NCBI GenBank assembly: GCA_017960415.1
Contig: JAGCZE010000466.1
Span: forward strand, 1-5,058
DNA: 5,058 nucleotides
From: Lachnospiraceae bacterium
GTDB lineage: Bacteria > Bacillota_A > Clostridia > Lachnospirales > Lachnospiraceae
Reading direction: 5' to 3'
The position numbers were made by a program, and so were the translations under genes. Under the pieces are notes generated by a model. That model worked only from the letters and a program-made list of their open reading frames with translations, ran no database searches and was not told the origin of the DNA. The first letter of the stretch is position 1, and each line of letters starts with the position of its first letter. Of this stretch, positions 1 to 5,058 are shown piece by piece.

Positions 1-191
1 ATCTTTATAAATAACCCGGCGATTTCGGCATTCGCTTAGTTCAGCTCCTCGTCGCCAAGCAGTGCATTTGCTTTGTCCTTCTCACCTTGCTGCAGCAGTT
101 CTCTTATAAGCGAACTGCTTACTATCCTTCCGTCAAACGTTACTTTGTCGGCAAAAACGGTATCAAATCTGTATTTTCTGCCATACTCGCA
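1..191 (-). pseudogene. ribF: Downstream continuation of ribF, same frame as the N-terminal part, with a second in-frame stop
   Basis: Translating on in the ribF frame past the TGA gives CEYGRKYRFDTVFADKV, then TFDGRIVSSSLIRELLQQGE and KDKANALLGDEELN, then TAA at 36-38. The pattern of a beta-strand, DG.xVSSSxIRELL, and KANxLLG is the normal end of the RibF adenylyltransferase domain, so this stretch of 51 codons is genuine ribF sequence. No plausible start codon with a ribosome site lies just after the TGA. After the TAA the same frame reads ANAEIAGLFIK to the window edge, which vaguely resembles the opening strand of the riboflavin kinase domain. That resemblance is short and could be chance. 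With the TGA read as sense, the product would be 179 residues, about one adenylyltransferase domain. The rest of the gene, if any, lies to the left of the window. Confidence 0.75.
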
Positions 192-575
192 TCAAAGCCC
201 GGCATCCCCGAGCCTGCCGTGTCCGAACCTGAAATCTTCGCCGACGATCAGCGCTTTTATACCAAGCTTCTCTATCAGTATCTTTTCAATGAAATTTTCG
301 GCACTCATCCTTGCGACAGACTCATTGAACGGATAGCGGATATAAATATCGACTCCGAGTTTTTCAAGGACATCTATCCGCTCCGTTTCGCTGCGCACCG
401 GCGTCTGAGCCGAAGGAATATCGAGTCTGAAGACAACACTCTTGAGTCCCTTATCCTTATATTCCTTCATCCGCCCTATCAGTGCCTTATGCCCGATATG
501 CAACGCATCGAATTTTCCGATGGTAACAACGGTATTGTGAAAACTAAAATCTTCTTTACCCAAAATACAAATCAT
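192..575 (-). CDS. ribF: RibF N-terminal part (FMN adenylyltransferase domain), cut short by an in-frame TGA; probable pseudogene
   Basis: RibF phosphorylates riboflavin to FMN (C-terminal domain) and adenylylates FMN to FAD (N-terminal domain). Only 127 residues of the roughly 180-residue adenylyltransferase domain lie before TGA at 192-194. They contain the nucleotidyltransferase signature GKFDALHIGH (20-29; the family usually has FDG, here FDA), the LEKLGVD segment, and VGEDFRFGHGRLGD (111-124). I chose the ATG at 573-575 because MICILGKEDFSFHNTVVTIGKFD lines up with normal RibF starts and has GGAG four bases upstream. A TTG at 591-593 would add six residues without a clear ribosome site. 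Homology resumes in the same frame after the TGA (see the entry for 1-191), so this is a nonsense interruption rather than the natural end. The fragment lacks the SSSxIR helix region and the whole riboflavin kinase domain, so it is unlikely to work alone. A sequencing error remains possible. Confidence 0.85.
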   Translation of the reverse strand: MICILGKEDFSFHNTVVTIGKFDALHIGHKALIGRMKEYKDKGLKSVVFRLDIPSAQTPVRSETERIDVLEKLGVDIYIRYPFNESVARMSAENFIEKILIEKLGIKALIVGEDFRFGHGRLGDAGL

Positions 576-640
576 ATTACTCCACAGATCCAATACCGTA
601 AAATTTCGCGGTAATTTAAGTAAATTTTGCTTTGTGTCGT
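576..640 (-). other. truB-ribF spacer, AT-rich, with a weak inverted repeat
   Basis: This 65-base gap is clearly more AT-rich than the flanking genes. It contains TACCG (594-598) and CGGTA (609-613), which could form a 5-bp stem with a 10-base loop just upstream of ribF. There is no run of T after it, so it is not a typical terminator, and I see no convincing -35/-10 pair. Confidence 0.4.
580..583 (-). promoter_or_regulatory. Probable ribosome binding site of ribF
   Basis: The minus strand reads GGAG four bases (TAAT) before the ATG at 573-575. The spacing is a little short but usable, and it favours this ATG over the TTG at 591-593, which has no comparable site upstream. Confidence 0.55.
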
Positions 641-1708
641 TTAATCCTTCTCAATGAAAACCTTCACCGGCGTATACTTGGATCTTCCGTCGACATATTC
701 GTAAATCCCGAGAAACTCACCCTGACTTGAATATACCCTGACCGGAGTCGGCGGTTCGGTTATATACTGCTTGAAATGCCTGAAATAAAGCTGGTTTCCG
801 TTTCGAAGCAGTTCATTATACTTTTCCTTGACATCAAGGCGCTTATAATCCGGGAACAGTGCTTCAACGCCTGTCAGCTTCTCTTCGAGTTTTCCTTCGC
901 ACATGAGCTTTTCGGCTTCTCTTAAGGTGATGGCGGAATCGATATCAAAAATATTGACTTTCGTCCTCATCAGCCTTTCAACACATCCGTACACGCCCAA
1001 TCTGTCGCCGATATCACTGCACAACGACCTGATATATGTGCCTTTGGAGCATCTGACCGAAAAGGCCACCCTGATCACGGTTATTTCCTCTTCGTTTTCT
1101 ATGCCTGTTACATCTTCGGACGCATACCTTGCGAAGCGCCTGTCGCTGTCCGAAGTTCGGTCTTTCATCAAGGCAATCTTCGAAGCTTCCGTCAGGCTCT
1201 CAAAAGGAAGACGGTCGCAGAGCTTTCCCCTGACGATTTCGGAAACAATTTCGATACTGTCTATCACAACATGTCTGGGTTCGCGCTCGATATCCCGGCC
1301 CGCTCTTGCAAGCTCGTAGAGTCTTTGGCCTCCCATCCTCACCGCCGAGTACATGGGCGGTAGCTGATCATATTCGCCGACAAAGCTCATGATCGCATCC
1401 CGGATGCTCCGGTCGCTCAAAGCATCGAGTGTGCCTGATGCGGCTTTATCCGTAATAGTTCCGGTTATATCCTGCGAATCCGTTCCGATCCCAAGAAGCA
1501 TTACAACCTCATAGCATTTGGAATTGTCGGTAATGATATCGCAGACTCTGGTCGCCGTACCCAGGCATACAGGCAGAACACCCTCCGCATCGGGATCGAG
1601 AGTTCCCGTATGCCCCATCTTGCGCTGATGCGTTATCCCGCGCAGTCTGGCGATCACATCATGTGAGGTATAACCTCTTTCTTTGTAAATATTTATAATT
1701 CCGTTCAA
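641..1708 (-). CDS. truB: tRNA pseudouridine(55) synthase TruB with an internal insertion
   Basis: TruB isomerises uridine 55 of the tRNA T-loop to pseudouridine. The start is TTG at 1706-1708, chosen because the product then begins (M)NGIINIYKERGYTSHDVIARLR, the standard TruB N-terminus, with an AGGA site 9 bases upstream; an in-frame TAA at 1736-1738 blocks any longer ATG form. Visible landmarks are GHTGTLDPDAEGVLPVCLG (32-50; D38 is the catalytic aspartate), Y66 in the KCYEV segment, PPMYSAVRMGGQRLYELARAG (117-137), and SKGTYIRSL (221-229, with R227 conserved). A PUA-like C-terminal domain lies at about 296-353. At 355 residues it is longer than the typical 290-310. The excess is mainly a charged stretch at about 159-208, where relatives have about ten residues. 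The active site looks intact, so I expect a working enzyme. It lies 66 bases after nrnA. Confidence 0.96.
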   Translation of the reverse strand: MNGIINIYKERGYTSHDVIARLRGITHQRKMGHTGTLDPDAEGVLPVCLGTATRVCDIITDNSKCYEVVMLLGIGTDSQDITGTITDKAASGTLDALSDRSIRDAIMSFVGEYDQLPPMYSAVRMGGQRLYELARAGRDIEREPRHVVIDSIEIVSEIVRGKLCDRLPFESLTEASKIALMKDRTSDSDRRFARYASEDVTGIENEEEITVIRVAFSVRCSKGTYIRSLCSDIGDRLGVYGCVERLMRTKVNIFDIDSAITLREAEKLMCEGKLEEKLTGVEALFPDYKRLDVKEKYNELLRNGNQLYFRHFKQYITEPPTPVRVYSSQGEFLGIYEYVDGRSKYTPVKVFIEKD

Positions 1709-1774
1709 ATCAATATTTCCTGATACTTTCCAAAGTTACTTGCCGTTATCTGTTCCGGATTCCGCCACAAAGTT
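1709..1774 (-). other. nrnA-truB spacer with a 7-bp direct repeat
   Basis: This 66-base gap carries the truB ribosome site and two copies of CAAAGTT on the plus strand (1731-1737 and 1768-1774), 37 bases apart. The nrnA frame stays open for 12 codons past its TGA, to TAA at 1736-1738. No promoter or terminator is evident. Confidence 0.4.
1718..1721 (-). promoter_or_regulatory. Ribosome binding site supporting the TTG start of truB
   Basis: The minus strand reads AGGA (within CAGGAAA) nine bases before the TTG at 1706-1708. It is weaker than the rbfA and nrnA sites. With a TTG start this suggests lower initiation at truB than at its upstream neighbours, which is an inference from sequence strength only. 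Confidence 0.6.
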
Positions 1775-2752
1775 TCAGTTTTGGCTTTCATCGGCCGGTT
1801 TCAGCTGAAGCGCGATCTCCTTGGTCAGCGCATTGATAACGTCATGCATTGAACCGTTGATGATGCATCCGGCCGCCCTGATATGTCCGCCACCTCCGAA
1901 TTTCGCACAGATCTCGCCAACATTGACATACTCACACGAGCGCATGCTGACGCGCCATACCTGAGGATTCATTTCCTTGATCAGGATTGCGACCTCAACA
2001 CCCTTGGTCACCCTCAGCTGATCGATCACACCCTCGGTATCATTCGATTCCAATCCGTAAAACGCCTGGATCTTCCTGTTCACTGCGGAAAAGATCACCC
2101 TTCCGTCGAGAACCAGGACACTCTCCATCAGACACCTTCCGAGAATCTGATTCTGAAGATATGTCTTTTCGTAAAATGTTCCGTCAATTATCTTGGAAGA
2201 GCTCACGCCGTATTCAAGCAGTCTGCCCGCAACCTCCATGGTATGTCTGGTCGTGTTCGAATGCTTAAAAACGCCGGTGTCATGCACGATACCCAGATAC
2301 AACGCCTCCGCGGTCTCAAAATTGATCTTCTCCGGTTCGAACAGATCGAACAAAAGCTCCGCAGTAGCAGCCGCATCGGGTTTGATCAGATTCAGCTCCG
2401 CATATCCGGTATTCGTATTATGATGATCGATACATATCGAAAATTTGGCGTCCTTAAGGTATTTGTATGCTTTCCCGAGTCTGTCGGTATCCCCGCAGTC
2501 AAGTGCGATAAAAACATCATAAGGCGCGGCATCGGGATAATCGAAATTCACCTTGTCACAGCCTGAAATGCAGGTAAAACTCTTCGGTATATCCTCAAGA
2601 TATACGTCCGTTTCAAAATCAAAATTCGCAGTGAGGTAATTATACATCCCGAGACAGGAGCCTATGCAATCGCCGTCCGGATGTATATGTCCGGCTATTC
2701 CAACCCTTCCGGCCCCTTTGATGGCGGACATTATTTCCTGTTTAACTGTCAT
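1775..2752 (-). CDS. nrnA: DHH/DHHA1 phosphoesterase, bifunctional oligoribonuclease / pAp phosphatase NrnA
   Basis: NrnA-type enzymes degrade RNA oligomers of a few nucleotides and dephosphorylate 3'-phosphoadenosine 5'-phosphate to AMP, using Mn2+ in the cytoplasm. The 325 residues match the usual length of about 310-330. The DHH domain shows motif I HIHPDGDCIGS (22-32; ligands H22, D26, D28), motif II ALDCGD (83-88, D85), motif III DHHN (109-112) and motif IV GIVHDTGVF (154-162, D158). The C-terminal DHHA1 substrate domain carries GGGGHIRAAG (286-295), with H290 the likely substrate-binding histidine. All expected catalytic residues are present. The ATG follows the rbfA TAA with no gap and has a GAGGAG ribosome site 6 bases upstream. 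The gene sits between rbfA and truB, where many Firmicutes place it. The family is certain; pAp versus nanoRNA preference cannot be read from sequence. Confidence 0.95.
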   Translation of the reverse strand: MTVKQEIMSAIKGAGRVGIAGHIHPDGDCIGSCLGMYNYLTANFDFETDVYLEDIPKSFTCISGCDKVNFDYPDAAPYDVFIALDCGDTDRLGKAYKYLKDAKFSICIDHHNTNTGYAELNLIKPDAAATAELLFDLFEPEKINFETAEALYLGIVHDTGVFKHSNTTRHTMEVAGRLLEYGVSSSKIIDGTFYEKTYLQNQILGRCLMESVLVLDGRVIFSAVNRKIQAFYGLESNDTEGVIDQLRVTKGVEVAILIKEMNPQVWRVSMRSCEYVNVGEICAKFGGGGHIRAAGCIINGSMHDVINALTKEIALQLKPADESQN

Positions 2753-3253
2753 TTAATTCTCCTCATCACTTTCGGAATCGTCGGAATCATCGAATTCTTC
2801 GTCTACGGAGCCGTTCAAGTCGGGATCCTCTCCCCACTCGTCGTATCCGTCGCCTTCCCTTTCATCGTCTTCATCGTCGCCGATCCCAAGTTTCGCTTCA
2901 TCCTCCGCGATCACCTCGTTGATCTTCTGGTACATGTTTACACCGTACTCGATCGACTGGTCAACGTAAAAATGAAGCTCAGGCGTATTCCTCAGATTCA
3001 GATTGTGGGCAAGCTGGGTGCGCAGGAAAGCTGTGGCACTCTTTAAGCCCTCCAGCGTATCATGCTGGGCTTTCTGGTCACCGAGGACACTGATATAAAC
3101 CTTCGATGTCTTCAGATCCGGTGCGACATCAACACTGACAACGCTGGTTACAGGGCTGATGCGCGGATCCTTTACTTCCATTGAGATCAGGCTTGAGAGT
3201 TCTCTCTGGAACTCTCTGTTGATCCTGATCATCTTAACACTGTTTTTTCTCAT
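2753..3253 (-). CDS. rbfA: 30S ribosome-binding factor RbfA with a long acidic C-terminal tail
   Basis: RbfA is a small KH-fold protein that binds the immature 30S subunit and helps mature the 5' end of 16S rRNA. The core occupies residues 1-118. It starts [11 protein letters not shown], followed by VKDPRIS (27-33), the strand [25 protein letters not shown] (35-59), a helix with [11 protein letters not shown], and the closing [13 protein letters not shown] (92-104). The protein has 166 residues, against roughly 115-130 for most RbfA. The excess is a low-complexity acidic tail from about residue 119; 24 of the last 41 residues are Asp or Glu and only one is basic. The ATG at 3251-3253 is supported by a strong Shine-Dalgarno inside the end of infB and by the 4-base overlap with infB, which suggests translational coupling. 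The TAA stop directly abuts the nrnA ATG. Family identity is certain; the role of the tail is unknown. Confidence 0.97.
   Translation of the reverse strand: MRKNSVKMIRINREFQRELSSLISMEVKDPRISPVTSVVSVDVAPDLKTSKVYISVLGDQKAQHDTLEGLKSATAFLRTQLAHNLNLRNTPELHFYVDQSIEYGVNMYQKINEVIAEDEAKLGIGDDEDDEREGDGYDEWGEDPDLNGSVDEEFDDSDDSESDEEN
2759..2764 (-). promoter_or_regulatory. Ribosome binding site of nrnA, inside rbfA
   Basis: The minus strand reads GAGGAG six bases before the nrnA ATG. These bases are the two Glu codons (164-165) at the end of the acidic RbfA tail, so the tail's last residues double as the translation signal of the next gene. This site confirms the ATG that directly follows the rbfA TAA. 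Confidence 0.8.
2772..2798 (-). repeat. Short 9-bp tandem repeat within the acidic tail of rbfA
   Basis: On the plus strand TCGGAATCG (2772-2780) is followed by TCGGAATCA (2781-2789) and then by a more diverged TCGAATTCT (2790-2798). On the coding strand the first two units give Asp-Asp-Ser twice (residues 155-160). A 9-base period keeps the frame, as expected if the tail lengthened by replication slippage. With only two good copies, chance under biased composition is also possible. Confidence 0.5.
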
Positions 3254-5058
3254 TTACGAGGCACCTCCTCCATGACATAAAACTCTGCCTGGTCAAGTTC
3301 CGCTAGATCGCTGAATTTCTCAAATACCAGACCGCATTCATATCCTGCGGCAACCTCCTTTACATCATCCTTGAAACGCTTGAGCGAAGCAAGGTTTCCT
3401 TCATAAATAAGCTCATCGTTGCGTCTGATGCGAGCCATACAGCCACGGGTGATCTTGCCGTCGAGAACGTATGAACCGGCAATAACGCCGACGCCGGAAG
3501 CCTTGAAGAGCTGACGGATCTCGGCATGTCCGATGACCTTCTCCTCATAGACGGGCTTGAGCATACCCTTCATAGCCGCTTCGATATCGTTGATAGCGTC
3601 GTAAATGACTCTGTAGAGCTTGATATCAACACCCTCATGTTCGGCGATATCCTTCGCTGTATTGTCGGGTTTAACGTTAAATCCGATAATGATCGCATTC
3701 GATGCCGATGCCAGAGTAACGTCGGATTCGTTGATATTACCTACACCGCCGTGGATGACTCTGACAACAACCTCTTCGTTGCTGAGCTTTAAGAGACTCT
3801 GCTTAACCGCCTCAACCGAACCCATAACATCGGCTTTGATAATGATATTGAGTTCCTTGACCTCGCCTGCCTGGATCTGTGAGAACAGACCGTCAAGCGA
3901 CAGCCTTGCCTTGGTCTCGGCAATGAGCTGTTCCTTGGACTGTGCGATAAATGCTTCGGCAATGGTCCTTGCCTCTTTTTCGTCCGCTACGGCAAGGATA
4001 ACCTCACCTGCCTGGGGAACACCGTTCAGACCGAGGATCTCAACAGGTGTCGAAGGTGTAGCGGTCTTGACTTTTCTTCCGTTGTCATCGATCATCGCAC
4101 GTACTTTACCGTGTGCGGCGCCGATAGCAACATTGTCGCCGACATTTAAGGTACCCTTCTGGATAAGTACTGTAGCAACGGGACCTCTTCCCTTGTCAAG
4201 CTGTGCCTCGATAACGATACCGCGGGCACGTCTGTTGGGATTGGCCTTGAGCTCGAGCACATCTGCAGTCAGAAGTACCATTTCCAGCAGGTTCTCAATT
4301 CCCTCGCCGGTCTTGGCCGAAACGGGTACGAATACTGTATCTCCGCCCCAGTCTTCCGCAACGAGGCCGTGCTCGGTCAGCTCCTGCTTTACCCTGTCGA
4401 TGTTTGCACCGGGTTTATCTATCTTGTTTACGGCAACGATGATAGAAACATTCGCTGCCTTCGCATGGTTGATCGCCTCTACTGTCTGGGGCATTACACC
4501 GTCATCGGCTGCAATAACGAGGATCGCGATATCGGTAGATTTCGCACCGCGCATACGCATTGAGGTAAACGCCTCGTGACCGGGAGTATCAAGGAATGTG
4601 ATCTTCCTTCCGCCGATCTCAACCATGTAAGCACCTATATGCTGTGTAATACCGCCTGCTTCCCTTGCGGTAACGTTTGTCTTCCTGATTGCGTCAAGCA
4701 GTGAAGTTTTACCGTGGTCAACGTGACCCATTACACAAACAACCGGAGGTCTCGTAATAAGGGTATCGGGATCTTCCTCTGTCTCTTTGAGGAGTTCCTC
4801 GATCATATTGACCTTAACCTCTTTTTCGCAGATGATCTCATAATCAAGTGCGATCTCTTCGGCTTCTTCATAAGTGATCTCAGAGTTAACATTTACCATC
4901 TTGCCGCCCATGAACAGCTTCTTGATGATAGCCGAAGAATTCTGCTTCATCTTGTCGGCAAGCTCTTTGATAGTGATCACTTCGGGTATTGTGATCGTCT
5001 TGATCTCATCCTCCTGTACCTGAGGCTTCGCAACAGGCTTCTGGAATGCACCCTTACG
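3250..5058 (-). CDS. infB: Translation initiation factor IF-2, C-terminal 602 residues (5' end outside window)
   Basis: IF2 is the cytoplasmic GTPase that brings fMet-tRNA to the 30S subunit and promotes 50S joining. The frame is open to the right edge. A GTG at 4978-4980 is not the start, because the upstream codons read KTITIPE directly into [11 protein letters not shown], the usual IF2_N domain. In visible numbering (residue 1 at 5058) the IF2_N region covers about residues 18-82. The G domain follows, with G1 GHVDHGKT (111-118), the switch motif GGITQHIG (135-142), G3 DTPGHEAF (157-164), G4 NKID (211-214) and G5 SAK (247-249). After it come the beta-barrel domain 2 ([24 protein letters not shown]), domain 3, and the C-terminal fMet-tRNA-binding barrel, which ends in EEVPRK. 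Full-length IF2 is usually 700-950 residues, so the basic N-terminal linker is missing to the right. The TGA stop overlaps the rbfA start (ATGA). I see no damage, and the identification is very secure. Confidence 0.99.
   Translation of the reverse strand, partial: RKGAFQKPVAKPQVQEDEIKTITIPEVITIKELADKMKQNSSAIIKKLFMGGKMVNVNSEITYEEAEEIALDYEIICEKEVKVNMIEELLKETEEDPDTLITRPPVVCVMGHVDHGKTSLLDAIRKTNVTAREAGGITQHIGAYMVEIGGRKITFLDTPGHEAFTSMRMRGAKSTDIAILVIAADDGVMPQTVEAINHAKAANVSIIVAVNKIDKPGANIDRVKQELTEHGLVAEDWGGDTVFVPVSAKTGEGIENLLEMVLLTADVLELKANPNRRARGIVIEAQLDKGRGPVATVLIQKGTLNVGDNVAIGAAHGKVRAMIDDNGRKVKTATPSTPVEILGLNGVPQAGEVILAVADEKEARTIAEAFIAQSKEQLIAETKARLSLDGLFSQIQAGEVKELNIIIKADVMGSVEAVKQSLLKLSNEEVVVRVIHGGVGNINESDVTLASASNAIIIGFNVKPDNTAKDIAEHEGVDIKLYRVIYDAINDIEAAMKGMLKPVYEEKVIGHAEIRQLFKASGVGVIAGSYVLDGKITRGCMARIRRNDELIYEGNLASLKRFKDDVKEVAAGYECGLVFEKFSDLAELDQAEFYVMEEVPRK
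3263..3270 (-). promoter_or_regulatory. Ribosome binding site of rbfA, inside infB
   Basis: The minus strand reads GAGGAGGT nine bases before the rbfA ATG, an almost perfect match to the 16S anti-Shine-Dalgarno. The same bases encode E-E-V near the C-terminus of IF2, so the site is constrained by both genes. Together with the ATGA overlap, it supports coupled translation of infB and rbfA. Confidence 0.85.

Noticed and set aside
140..194. Selenocysteine insertion at the ribF TGA, with a possible downstream hairpin (GGCAGAAA pairing with UUUUUGCC)
   Set aside because: The site is not a catalytic or Cys position in RibF, and the loop lacks the GU-bearing apical loop of bacterial SECIS elements. 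The stem is A/U-rich and likely chance.
192..194. TGA as a sense codon (alternative genetic code)
   Set aside because: infB and nrnA end naturally at TGA, and reading through infB quickly meets another TGA. The Trp codons checked are TGG, and ribF also has an in-frame TAA.
594..613. Terminator between truB and ribF
   Set aside because: The stem is only 5 bp with a 10-base loop and has no T-run after it on the minus strand.
595..624. Promoter for ribF (TTTACT ... TTACGG/TACGGT) in the truB-ribF spacer
   Set aside because: The -10 match is poor (about 3 of 6) and AT-rich spacers yield such matches easily, so it is not supportable.
1883..2566. A 227-codon open frame on the plus strand opposite nrnA, and shorter plus-strand frames elsewhere
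   Set aside because: All lie antisense to clear genes, have no ribosome sites or recognisable domains, and are shadows.
3620..4579. A 319-codon open frame on the plus strand opposite infB
   Set aside because: It is antisense to strongly conserved IF2 domains, is rich in Ser/Thr/Ile low-complexity sequence, and matches no family I recognise. It is a by-product of infB codon use.
4978..4980. GTG as the start of infB or as an internal IF2 start
   Set aside because: The frame is open upstream and encodes the first strand of the IF2_N domain. The nearest AGGAGG is about 29 bases away, too far to serve it.

Overview
The window holds a bacterial translation and ribosome-biogenesis operon, with every gene on the minus strand, so it is read here from high to low coordinates. 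The order is infB (3' part only, running off the right edge), rbfA, nrnA, truB, and then a broken ribF running off the left edge. This order, infB-rbfA-nrnA-truB-ribF, is the conserved nusA-infB cluster of Firmicutes. The NrnA-type DHH phosphoesterase inside the cluster and the RibF motif GKFD point to Clostridia. I infer a Lachnospiraceae-like or related gut/rumen anaerobe, with moderate confidence and from family recall only. The genetic code looks standard: TGA ends infB and nrnA, TAA ends rbfA and truB, and the tryptophans I checked are TGG.

Layout: infB (3250-5058) and rbfA (2753-3253) overlap by 4 bases (ATGA). rbfA and nrnA (1775-2752) abut exactly (TAA then ATG). Spacers of 66 and 65 bases separate nrnA from truB (641-1708, TTG start) and truB from ribF (ATG at 575). 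I see no credible terminator or promoter inside the window, so one polycistronic mRNA that starts to the right of the window is the simplest reading.

Together the genes serve translation: IF2 places initiator tRNA, RbfA matures the 30S subunit, TruB makes pseudouridine 55 in tRNA, and NrnA degrades nanoRNA or pAp. RibF would make FMN/FAD, a habitual neighbour rather than a translation gene.

I found no undescribed system. Four points deserve a second look. (1) ribF carries an in-frame TGA after codon 127, and recognisable RibF sequence continues in the same frame beyond it. (2) A second in-frame TAA falls at the end of the FMN adenylyltransferase domain. (3) RbfA has an acidic C-terminal tail of about 48 residues containing a small tandem DNA repeat. 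(4) TruB has an insertion of roughly 40 residues just before its conserved GTYIRSL segment.
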